The notes under the pieces were generated by a model. That model was not told the origin of the DNA and did no database searches. It saw only the letters and a list, made by a program, of their open reading frames with translations. Below, one piece after another: positions 18,135 to 25,535 of a DNA stretch of 63,668 bases (positions are counted from its first letter, which is position 1; every line of letters starts with the position of its first letter). The DNA is from a virus. The stretch covers positions 1 through 63,668 of the IMG/VR virus record IMGVR_UViG_3300010354_000087. The stretch is one strand, 5' to 3'. A program made the translations under genes and the position numbers.

Positions 18135-19624
18135 TGCGTATAAATTCAATCTGCATAGTCGGTGGAGGAACAAGCGGTTTTCTAACTGCTTGTTATCTTG
18201 CTAATAAATTCCCTCAAATCAATCTTACTTTAGTCGAAAGCACCAAAATAGGAACTATAGGAGTAGGGGAAGGCACACAGCCTTACACAACAAAATTTTT
18301 AAGAGATTGTGGGCTTGAGCCTAAGGATTGGATGAAGGATTCTGATGCTACCTATAAGTTAGGTGTTGAGTTTGTAGGATGGCAATCAGAATCCTTTTTT
18401 GTTGATAACGATAGTACAGTTACTCATGTAGTAGGACCTAATAAACTTTTCCATGATTACTGGATTGGAAAAAATTCTAAAGATTATTTCAATTGGTTGC
18501 CTGCATATAGACTTGCTAAAGAAAATAAAAGTCCAAAATTAACTCCTGATTTAGATTTTGTATTAGGTGCCTCGGTAATTCCTTCAGAAGCTGTGCATTT
18601 TAATGCTAGTAAAATTATTAACACTCTTAAATCAAAAGTTATAAATCGAATTCACTATATAGATGCAGAAATCTTAGATGTAAAAGTTAATGAACTAGGA
18701 ATAGAATTTTTAATTTTAGAAAATTATCAAGTTAGTGCAGACCTTTATATAGACTGCACAGGGTTTAAATCTCTACTTATAGAGCAGGCGTTAAACATAA
18801 AACATCATAACATAAATGCATTACTTCCTTGCGATAAAGCAATAGCAATGCCAACTAATTATCTTGACCCTACTTCTCAATGTCATCCATACACAAAATC
18901 AACTGCTATGTCTAGCGGATGGATTTGGACTATTCCTACTTTTGGTAGAATAGGGAATGGATATGTGTATAGTTCTGATTTTATTAGTAAAGATAATGCA
19001 GAATTAGAATTACGAAATTACCTACAAGATTTTAAAACAGATGTTCTTCATATTAATATGAGAACAGGTTATAAAGAAAAAATCTGCGAAAAGAATGTAG
19101 TTGCAGTAGGCTTAAGCGGGGGTTTTGTCGAGCCGCTAGAGGCCACTGGTATTACATTTACCACAAAATCTGTAGAAATTTTATGCAATTATCTCGAGTC
19201 TTTTGACTTTGTTTATGATGACAACGTTCGCAATAATATCAATCAAGTTTATAATTCATTGTTTAAAGAAATACTTGCTTTTGTGCATTTACATTACAAG
19301 ACGAACGAAGCGAAAAAAACAGAATTTTGGCAGTATTTCGATGAAGTTCCATTTCCTGAATTTATAAAAGATATAGTAAGAAATTTTGTGCCATACCCAC
19401 CTGATATATTATTCAAAGAAAATAATTTCAGCATGTTTCATAGCGGACAATGGTTTGAATTATTAACGGCCTGCGGACAATATAAAAAAGTCTCGAACAA
19501 ACTTAGCAATGACGAAGTTCAGTATTATGAAATACACAAAGAAATGTTTAAGGTAAGAACTGATCTAGAAATCGCAAAATTTCCCAATCATTACGATTAC
19601 CTTAAACAGATTTACTCTAATTAA
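18134..19624 (+). CDS. Flavin-dependent halogenase, tryptophan-halogenase family (copy 2)
   Basis: 496 residues, TAATG overlap with the oxygenase. GGGTSG at residues 10-15, GVGEGTQP at 43-50, the catalytic-type Lys in TYKLGV (K75, same position as copy 1), GWIWTIP near residue 263 and FVEPLEATGIT near residue 332. Although both enzymes keep every signature, they are clearly divergent in sequence, so they are probably not recent duplicates and may have different substrates or regiospecificity. Marine phage halogenases are known (the cyanophage Syn10 enzyme VirX1), but two in one operon with an oxygenase is unusual to my knowledge. Confidence 0.85.
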   Translation: MRINSICIVGGGTSGFLTACYLANKFPQINLTLVESTKIGTIGVGEGTQPYTTKFLRDCGLEPKDWMKDSDATYKLGVEFVGWQSESFFVDNDSTVTHVVGPNKLFHDYWIGKNSKDYFNWLPAYRLAKENKSPKLTPDLDFVLGASVIPSEAVHFNASKIINTLKSKVINRIHYIDAEILDVKVNELGIEFLILENYQVSADLYIDCTGFKSLLIEQALNIKHHNINALLPCDKAIAMPTNYLDPTSQCHPYTKSTAMSSGWIWTIPTFGRIGNGYVYSSDFISKDNAELELRNYLQDFKTDVLHINMRTGYKEKICEKNVVAVGLSGGFVEPLEATGITFTTKSVEILCNYLESFDFVYDDNVRNNINQVYNSLFKEILAFVHLHYKTNEAKKTEFWQYFDEVPFPEFIKDIVRNFVPYPPDILFKENNFSMFHSGQWFELLTACGQYKKVSNKLSNDEVQYYEIHKEMFKVRTDLEIAKFPNHYDYLKQIYSN

Positions 19625-19881
19625 CCAACCTCTTGAAATTTTTTATATATAGTTCGTCTGATATTTAGAATATTTTCTCTAAATTCTAGAGTATTTGTGC
19701 TGATTCTATTAGTAGTTCCTAGATCATTATGACAGTTATCCAGAAGTCTAACCTGCTTTATTAAATTTCCTAATAAAACTTCTATTTCTTTTTTTACGAG
19801 TTCATTTTCAACTAAGGATAATCTTGAATACCATTCAGATATTTCAGTTTGAAATTTTTCACTTTTTTCGATAGATAACAT
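19621..19881 (-). CDS. Small coiled-coil hypothetical protein
   Basis: 86 residues, Glu/Lys/Leu-rich, predicted helical throughout. It converges on the second halogenase with a 4-nt overlap at the 3' ends and lies just downstream of the Nudix gene on the minus strand. Family not recognised. Compatible with a small regulatory or structural coiled coil. Confidence 0.5.
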   Translation of the reverse strand: MLSIEKSEKFQTEISEWYSRLSLVENELVKKEIEVLLGNLIKQVRLLDNCHNDLGTTNRISTNTLEFRENILNIRRTIYKKFQEVG

Positions 19882-19890
19882 TTAAAAGTC

Positions 19891-20349
19891 CTATAATATT
19901 TCGATAATATCAATCATAGTTTGTATTTTAGATTGAAAAATTTTATTTTTTAAGCTTAATTCTAAAGCATTATGTAAAGGCTTAGGAAGCATTTTTAAAT
20001 CAAACCATCCATAAGCAGCATGTTCATCGCTTAATACGGGAATAAATTCTTGATCTACTACACAAAAATATGTGCTAAATTTGAATAAATTATCATTAGA
20101 TACAAATTTTTCCAGTGGAACAATTTTTATTATGTCAGGCAAAAAAGATAATTCCTCGGTAATTTCTCTAGTTAAACCCTGAAAAGTATTTTCAGTTAAA
20201 TGGTGTGTCCCACCAATTAGTCCCCAACGACCGGTATGTTTACCTCTAGATTTTTGTAAAAGAATAACTCTTTTCGTGCTCTTGGCACATATTATAGCTC
20301 CTGAACAAATTATAGCTTTATAATTGCAATCGCCATTTTCCTCTATCAT
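19891..20349 (-). CDS. Nudix hydrolase
   Basis: 152 residues from the ATG at 20349, which has an AAGGTG Shine-Dalgarno just upstream; an in-frame TTG lies four codons earlier. The Nudix box is visible as G-x5-E-x7-RE-x2-EE (the segment GTHHLTENTFQGLTREITEE), with an upstream GRWGLIGG. The usual terminal Gly after EE-hydrophobic is replaced by Ser. Nudix enzymes cleave nucleoside diphosphates linked to another moiety; the substrate (oxidised dNTP, ADP-ribose or an RNA cap) cannot be told. It overlaps the 3' end of the gp15 gene by 32 nt. Confidence 0.8.
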   Translation of the reverse strand: MIEENGDCNYKAIICSGAIICAKSTKRVILLQKSRGKHTGRWGLIGGTHHLTENTFQGLTREITEELSFLPDIIKIVPLEKFVSNDNLFKFSTYFCVVDQEFIPVLSDEHAAYGWFDLKMLPKPLHNALELSLKNKIFQSKIQTMIDIIEIL

Positions 20350-21967
20350 AATCACCTTCAAAGCTTTTTACCCAACTTATTCCGTTCCATTTGTATTGAG
20401 TATTAGTATAGTAATTAGTTTGATAGATTATGGTATCTGTTCGAACTTGAGCATCAAACACTACACGCCATTCTGATCCAGTCCACATAACAATATCATT
20501 TGCATAGGCTATAGGATCTGACCCGTCACTATTTTTCCAAGCATCAGGGCCATCCTCGTTAAAATTTAAAATATAAGTTACAGTGCTATTTTTTGGTATT
20601 GCAGTTAGTGTTTTTATATAACAAATTCCGTTTACATTATCGAGAGTGTGTGAAACAATACTACCGTCAACTAAAAGCACTGAATCGTTAACTTTAGAAA
20701 AATCTTCTCCTGTATTAATTGACTTAGACGATCTTAAAGGAATAAATGTTTCTCTCACACCTCCCCCTAGGTTATCAACTATTAGACATCTTAATCCTGT
20801 TTGAATGATTTGATCTGTAGTTTCTCCATTAGGACGTTTGGGATTAAAAGTTAAAGGACTGACAATAGCATCAAAAGTTCCTCTTCCTGTAGCACTATTG
20901 TAGCCTAAATCTATACCGTCGATTTTCCCGTCATTATCAATGTAATTATTGCTATGATAAGAGTCTACATCCCAAACTACACTCATTAAACACGGGTCTA
21001 AAGGATTTAAAGACAATGTTCCAATAATTACAGATCCATCGCTTTGTATTAAAAATAGTTTACTTAACCCTGATTTAAATTCTCCAGGCATTTGTTTTAG
21101 TAAAGTATCCCACGGTAAATTATTGCCTTCCCCTTTTACCTTACTAAACATGCGTATTCCGTCAGATGCTACACTAATTTCAAAATTACCTATAGTCGTT
21201 GTTGTTTGAAATTCTAAGTCTCCCATACCTATTTCATAAGCTTGCGGATCATTTCCTAGTCCATCAATATAGTTCCCGATTCCAGGTAGAGTGCTAGTAT
21301 ACAAACTATTAATTATTCTTGTCACAACACCTAGCTTTTTAACTTTAACAGGAGGACTTAACCAAGTAGGTGTTTTTAATGTAATACTAGCTATGTCAAT
21401 CGAGCTATTAGTTCCTACTGGAACTGTTCTTGAACTAAAATTTACATCTTCTAGCTCTACTACACTTAAGCTAGTCCAATCTATATAATTATCAGTAGTT
21501 TGTATTTCTAAGCTCGGATTAAATAAGACCAAAATCTGTTCTAATATTTGTAATTTCTGATCAGTATTACTACTCCAAATATCTACTTTTACAGTTAAGT
21601 CAAATGGCGTAGGCATCATACGTTCAATGGAATATTGCTTACCCTGTTCACTAGTATAGAATTCATTGCCTTCTGAGTCAGTTTCAATTGCTCTTTCTCT
21701 TATGTGAATTTTACTAATAAAAGTTGGCTCTTGTATCCTATTCCTATTTAGGTCAAATTCTGTAATATATATTGACATTCGAGGCACTGAAGGAATAGTG
21801 TTTTCGCTATTTTGATTAATAATATTAGCAACTTGTCTATCAATATCTCCATACATTACAGGAACTCTTACTAAGGTTCCATCTCCGTATTTCACTACAA
21901 AGTTACTTAATAATCTTACTATTTGAGTAAGATATCTTCTAATTTGTCCATCATAAAAATGCTGCAT
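20318..21967 (-). CDS. gp15: Tail sheath stabilizer/completion protein gp15-like, enlarged
   Basis: 549 residues. The N-terminal region resembles T4 gp15: FYDGQIRRYLTQ, LLSNFVVKYGDGT, RVPVMYGD, then PRMSIYITEFDLNRNR and a segment PTPFDLTVKVDIWS leading to EQILVLFNPSLEI. T4 gp15 is about 272 residues, so the C-terminal 270 or so residues are an added region. That region ends in an Asp/Trp/Tyr-rich stretch (QYKWNGISWV) like display domains of marine phage structural proteins. gp15 caps the tail tube and sheath and joins it to the neck. It is translationally coupled (TAATG) to gp14 on the minus strand. Confidence 0.78.
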   Translation of the reverse strand: MQHFYDGQIRRYLTQIVRLLSNFVVKYGDGTLVRVPVMYGDIDRQVANIINQNSENTIPSVPRMSIYITEFDLNRNRIQEPTFISKIHIRERAIETDSEGNEFYTSEQGKQYSIERMMPTPFDLTVKVDIWSSNTDQKLQILEQILVLFNPSLEIQTTDNYIDWTSLSVVELEDVNFSSRTVPVGTNSSIDIASITLKTPTWLSPPVKVKKLGVVTRIINSLYTSTLPGIGNYIDGLGNDPQAYEIGMGDLEFQTTTTIGNFEISVASDGIRMFSKVKGEGNNLPWDTLLKQMPGEFKSGLSKLFLIQSDGSVIIGTLSLNPLDPCLMSVVWDVDSYHSNNYIDNDGKIDGIDLGYNSATGRGTFDAIVSPLTFNPKRPNGETTDQIIQTGLRCLIVDNLGGGVRETFIPLRSSKSINTGEDFSKVNDSVLLVDGSIVSHTLDNVNGICYIKTLTAIPKNSTVTYILNFNEDGPDAWKNSDGSDPIAYANDIVMWTGSEWRVVFDAQVRTDTIIYQTNYYTNTQYKWNGISWVKSFEGDYDRGKWRLQL

Positions 21968-23268
21968 TAAAGATCTGCCTTAGGTTTTAAAGCTTTACTG
22001 ATAGGTTGGCGTTCTTCAACCATGTCTCCGTTTATTTCAGCTACATTATTATTATTGATAAAGCTAGACTTTCTTGTCTTTCTTGTATCTGTATTTGTTA
22101 AAGTATGTCTAACGTTATCTTCTCGTTTGACCCAACGTTTACCACTGTATCTAAATAATCTGTTTGGACTATAATCTGTTCTCAAAAAATAATCTCCTTC
22201 AATTGCTCCTTGCGGAAATCCAGTGCCAAAACCAAACTGCACACCATTGTCAGGGATACCGTCACCTAACATGTAGCCTGCATATCCAGTTCTTATAGGT
22301 CTTTCTAATATTCTACTAGCATCATAGCCTGTGCTGCTAGCATCTGGAGGAGAACTAGTATCGTCTACGGAGATTAAGGCAGGTTTTCCTTCATCATTAA
22401 CGGCTAGTGTATATAATTGCCTTGTTTCATATCCACTTTTTGGTGTATTTTCTTCTGCTTGGGCTATTATAGCATCATTAATTTCTAATGATTTATTACC
22501 AGTGGATAGAATATCTTTTATGCTAGATTCAGTATAAGGAGCAAAATAGGATGTGTCAGGGGGAGCTACTCCTGTAATCGAAGATAAAACAGTATATAGA
22601 TTTCCTTGATATCTTACTATTTGTCCTTGAGTATAGCTAGTAGTTGAAGAATATTCTCCTACGAAGTTTGAGTCTTTGTCGGTAGGTTTATTAAGAATAT
22701 CTGCAAATAATTGACTATCTGTAATTTTCTTTAATTTTAATCTATAAAGATGGGGATACCATGTTCTGCTGAATCCTTCGCTAGCTCTTCCTACATCTTC
22801 TACTACATAAAATCTAGGTAAACCAACATCAGCTGAATTAAGAGCAAACTCGTCTAATAAATGTGGAATTTCAATAACGTCTCCGCTAAGAGGTTTTCTT
22901 CCTATTAATGTAACTGTATCATTTATATGAACAGTAATAGTTAGAGTATCATTATCTAGCCATAACCCAAATTGGCTAAGATTAAAGTCTATATCGGCTA
23001 CATTATATATTCCCCTTAGTATATAAACACTTGAATCGTATTTTCTATCACGATTTTCTAATAACAATAAATCTTGAATGTTAGTTTCGCTCTGTGTTAG
23101 ATAATGAGGTTGTTCAGAAGTTGATTCTGCTACCGATGTGTTAATAGGCCCTATATACTTATGGAAAAATAGGTCTGTCCCTCCTACCTGAAACATCTCG
23201 GAAATATTCTTATCTATAAATTTATAATCGTTGCCCTTTTCAGGACGGTATAGTGATAAACGTGGCAT
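21967..23268 (-). CDS. gp14: Neck protein gp14-like with inserted carbohydrate-binding-like repeat
   Basis: 433 residues versus 256 in T4. Assignment rests on position next to gp13 and gp15 and on the marine-phage pattern near residues 10-45 (YRPEKGNDYKFIDKNISEMF, GGTDLFFHKY) with a VTLIGRKPLSGDVIEIPHLL segment. Residues about 203-235 read Y-S-S-T-T-SY-x-x-GQIVRYQGNLY, the same CBM-like repeat as in the first gene, inserted in a neck protein. The C-terminus is basic and disordered-looking. gp13/gp14 complete the head and accept the tail. It starts from a bidirectional late promoter with no Shine-Dalgarno. Confidence 0.68.
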   Translation of the reverse strand: MPRLSLYRPEKGNDYKFIDKNISEMFQVGGTDLFFHKYIGPINTSVAESTSEQPHYLTQSETNIQDLLLLENRDRKYDSSVYILRGIYNVADIDFNLSQFGLWLDNDTLTITVHINDTVTLIGRKPLSGDVIEIPHLLDEFALNSADVGLPRFYVVEDVGRASEGFSRTWYPHLYRLKLKKITDSQLFADILNKPTDKDSNFVGEYSSTTSYTQGQIVRYQGNLYTVLSSITGVAPPDTSYFAPYTESSIKDILSTGNKSLEINDAIIAQAEENTPKSGYETRQLYTLAVNDEGKPALISVDDTSSPPDASSTGYDASRILERPIRTGYAGYMLGDGIPDNGVQFGFGTGFPQGAIEGDYFLRTDYSPNRLFRYSGKRWVKREDNVRHTLTNTDTRKTRKSSFINNNNVAEINGDMVEERQPISKALKPKADL

Positions 23269-23275
23269 AGTAATA

Positions 23276-23290
23276 TATTTATGGTAAATA
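23276..23290. promoter_or_regulatory. Compact bidirectional late promoter between gp14 and gp13
   Basis: TATTTA-TGG-TAAATA: the minus-strand TAAATA (23281-23276) serves gp14, whose ATG is 8 nt further; the plus-strand TAAATA (23285-23290) serves gp13, with GGAG and ATG 23306. The two cores are three bases apart. Confidence 0.6.
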
Positions 23291-23305
23291 TTAATGGAGA
23301 ATTAT

Positions 23306-24067
23306 ATGAACGACAATCCTCAAGAGGAACGCCAAAAAGTCTACGACTATTGCCGAACCATGTTAGGCGACGGTATGATTGACGTGGAACTCGATCCTGC
23401 TCATTATGAAACTGCGCTAAACAGAACTTTATCTAAATTTAGACAAAGAAGCAGCAATAGTGTGGAAGAAAGTTATGTTTTTTTAACTTTAGAAAAAGAC
23501 AAGAATGATTACAGGCTGGACGATCAGATTATTAATGTTCAAAGCTGTTTTAGAAGGACATTAGGTAGTCGAACAGGAGGAGGAACAGGGACTAATTTCG
23601 AACCTTTTAATTTAGCATACACAAATACATATCTATTGAATAGCACTATGCTAGGCGGAATAGCTACTTATTATATGTTTGCTAGTTATCAAGAAATGAT
23701 AGGTAAAATATTTGGTAGTTATATAGAGTTTCAATGGATACAACATAGTAGGACATTCAGAGTTTTACAGCGACCTTTTACAGAAGGTGAAGTATTAATG
23801 CTAAGAGTTCAGAACTTTAAGCCTGACTTTGTAATAATTAATGATTTATATGCACGACAATGGATTCTAGATTATACCTTGGCTAATTGCAAAATTATTC
23901 TAGGAGAAGCACGCAGTAAGTTTGCTAATATTGCAGGACCGCAAGGTGGAGGACAACTCAACGGCGGAGATCTTAAAACACAAGGAACTGCTGAAATAGA
24001 AAAATTAGAAAAAGAACTTTTCGATTTAATTCCTGGTGGAACTGGCTATACTTTTATCATAGGATAG
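23306..24067 (+). CDS. gp13: Neck protein gp13-like
   Basis: 253 residues from ATG 23306, chosen because GGAG (23296-23299) lies at the right distance; ATG 23294 is an in-frame alternative immediately behind the late promoter. Recognised by CRTMLGDGMIDVELDP near the N-terminus, YTLANCKIILGEARSKFANI in the C-terminal half and a final GGTGYTF. In T4, gp13 with gp14 completes the packaged head and forms the neck. It is divergently transcribed from gp14, sharing a compact two-way late promoter, so the two partners are on opposite strands. Confidence 0.8.
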   Translation: MNDNPQEERQKVYDYCRTMLGDGMIDVELDPAHYETALNRTLSKFRQRSSNSVEESYVFLTLEKDKNDYRLDDQIINVQSCFRRTLGSRTGGGTGTNFEPFNLAYTNTYLLNSTMLGGIATYYMFASYQEMIGKIFGSYIEFQWIQHSRTFRVLQRPFTEGEVLMLRVQNFKPDFVIINDLYARQWILDYTLANCKIILGEARSKFANIAGPQGGGQLNGGDLKTQGTAEIEKLEKELFDLIPGGTGYTFIIG

Positions 24068-24069
24068 TT

Positions 24070-24426
24070 ATGAAAATTTTTGAAATTTTAACAGAAAAAG
24101 CAGAGAAAAAATTAGGTAAAAATATTAAACAATCCGGAAGTCATGCCAAGCAGTATACAGGCATTGATCAATATTACGGAATGTATAGATTTGGAATAGC
24201 AATGGCAGGTGCTCCAGACAAACCCATTAATAAAGAAGGCCCAGCTAAAGATGTTCCCGCAGTTTGGATGTATAGCAAAGGCGAAGAAGATATAGTTAAT
24301 AAGGCACAAAAAAATCAAGGCATAAAAGGAAAAACTCTTGTGGGCAAAGGTCCTAGTCAAGAGCTCAAAACTACAAATACTAAAAGCATAGTTTCTACAC
24401 CGAAACCTAACAAATATGGTGTCTAA
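24070..24426 (+). CDS. Small basic phage protein with capsid-targeting-like N-terminus
   Basis: 118 residues, two bases after gp13. The start MKIFEILTE resembles the amphipathic N-terminal capsid-targeting segments of T4 internal proteins (MKTYQEFIAE type; family knowledge). The rest is Lys/Gly-rich and probably disordered, with a GKTLVGKGPSQE region. Proposed head-internal or scaffold-associated protein; function not known. Confidence 0.5.
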   Translation: MKIFEILTEKAEKKLGKNIKQSGSHAKQYTGIDQYYGMYRFGIAMAGAPDKPINKEGPAKDVPAVWMYSKGEEDIVNKAQKNQGIKGKTLVGKGPSQELKTTNTKSIVSTPKPNKYGV

Positions 24427-24429
24427 ATA

Positions 24430-24458
24430 TTGACATCTTAATCTAAATTTAATAAAAT
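24430..24458 (+). promoter_or_regulatory. Sigma70-like promoter for gp1
   Basis: TTGACA (24430-24435), 17-nt spacer, TAAAAT (24453-24458). Near-consensus host-type promoter, consistent with early expression of the nucleotide kinase. Confidence 0.6.
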
Positions 24459-24460
24459 AT

Positions 24461-24479
24461 AGTATCTGTAGGAGATACT
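24461..24479 (+). promoter_or_regulatory. Hairpin enclosing the gp1 Shine-Dalgarno
   Basis: AGTATC (24461-24466) pairs with GATACT (24474-24479), just before ATG 24480, and overlaps or encloses the GGAG at 24471-24474. It would limit ribosome access unless opened. A translational operator or an mRNA 5' stability element is possible. Confidence 0.45.
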
Positions 24480-25178
24480 ATGATAGTAGGATTTGTTGGA
24501 TTTATTGGATCAGGTAAAGATACAGCAGCAGATTATCTTGTGAACTTTCATGGATTCAGAAGAGATAGTTTTGCAAATACACTAAAAGATGCAGTAGCAG
24601 CAGTATTTGGCTGGGACAGAACGCTGTTAGAAGGCCGCACAACAGAAAGCAGAGAATGGAGAGATCAAATTGACTTCTGGTGGTCTAATCGATTAGGCAG
24701 ACAAATTACTCCTCGCTGGGTTTTACAATACTGGGGCACAGAAGTTTTAAGAAATCATTTTCATGATGACATTTGGATCGCAAGTCTAGAAAATAAGTTG
24801 AGAAAAACAAAAGATAATATTGTTATTAGTGATGTTAGATTTCCAAATGAAATCGAAGCTATACATAATGCAAAAGGTCTAGTAGTTCGAGTTAAACGTG
24901 GTCCAGATCCAGATTGGTATGAAGATGCTCTTAATATGAACAAAGGTCCTGTAAATTTAAACTGGGCCATTAGTCATCAAAAGATGAGCGAACTAAAAAT
25001 TCATGCTAGTGAGACAAGTTGGGTAGGTGGAAATATAGATTATACTATTTTAAATGATACAACTATCGACGACTTGTTTAAACAACTTAAAAATCTGGTA
25101 GAAGATCACCTTGCTTCCAATGCTGACCTTCTTTATGTAAAACCCGTTGACAATTTGCACATATCGTTTTCAAGTTAG
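24480..25178 (+). CDS. gp1: Deoxynucleoside monophosphate kinase gp1-like
   Basis: 232 residues, close to T4 gp1 (241). P-loop GFIGSGKDT at residues 7-15, then HGFRRDSFANTLKD and DVRFPNEIEAI, the pattern of T4-type dNMP kinases. The enzyme phosphorylates dNMPs (in T4 including the modified cytidylate) for DNA synthesis. It has its own sigma70-like promoter (TTGACA-17-TAAAAT), and its Shine-Dalgarno is enclosed in a hairpin at 24461-24479. The last 92 nt overlap the convergent HNH-like gene. Confidence 0.82.
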   Translation: MIVGFVGFIGSGKDTAADYLVNFHGFRRDSFANTLKDAVAAVFGWDRTLLEGRTTESREWRDQIDFWWSNRLGRQITPRWVLQYWGTEVLRNHFHDDIWIASLENKLRKTKDNIVISDVRFPNEIEAIHNAKGLVVRVKRGPDPDWYEDALNMNKGPVNLNWAISHQKMSELKIHASETSWVGGNIDYTILNDTTIDDLFKQLKNLVEDHLASNADLLYVKPVDNLHISFSS

Positions 25179-25428
25179 TTGTTCTTGTATTATTCAAATC
25201 ACTATCAAGATGATAGACATTGAATTGTTCTTTGTATTTGCTTTTAAATCCACACTTATCGCAAGATAACTTTAATCTATAGCCATCTTGATACCACTTA
25301 GGATACCCTTTGTTAATTCCTCCATATCTTATGCATATTTCACATTTTTTCCTATAGTAAATTCTACCATCTTTGTGATAGTTTATTGCAGCAGGTCTTA
25401 GCCTACAAGGGCATAATGGTCTTGTCAT
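25087..25428 (-). CDS. HNH-like zinc-binding nuclease/recombination-type protein
   Basis: 113 residues. N-terminal CPCR followed by KKCEIC, then CDKCGFKSKYKEQFNVYHLD-type, N-N-T-R-x-x-NL-x-x-ICANC, consistent with a zinc-ribbon HNH fold in which the YHLDSD...N...C-x-x-C region forms the metal site. Small HNH proteins of this sort occur in marine T4-like phages as free-standing homing-type nucleases or packaging accessories (family knowledge). It starts directly behind a late-type TAAATA (5 nt to ATG, no Shine-Dalgarno) and runs convergently into gp1. Confidence 0.62.
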   Translation of the reverse strand: MTRPLCPCRLRPAAINYHKDGRIYYRKKCEICIRYGGINKGYPKWYQDGYRLKLSCDKCGFKSKYKEQFNVYHLDSDLNNTRTTNLKTICANCQRVLHKEGQHWKQGDLLPDF

Positions 25429-25432
25429 AATA

Positions 25433-25438
25433 TATTTA
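25433..25438 (-). promoter_or_regulatory. Late promoter core for the HNH-like gene, leaderless
   Basis: Minus-strand TAAATA ends 5 nt before ATG 25428. No Shine-Dalgarno in the short space. Confidence 0.5.
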
Positions 25439-25497
25439 GCTGCCCTTTTGTTTCCCTTTTCTTAGTGTCTTAAATGGTTATTTTTGAAAAAATCCAA

Positions 25498-25503
25498 TAA
25501 ATA
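25498..25503 (+). promoter_or_regulatory. Late promoter core for tail sheath
   Basis: AATAAATA, then TAGGAG (25522-25527) and ATG 25536. Leader of about 27 nt with a canonical Shine-Dalgarno. Confidence 0.55.
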
Positions 25504-25535
25504 CATTTAGAACAGAAACCTTAGGAGAATCCAAT

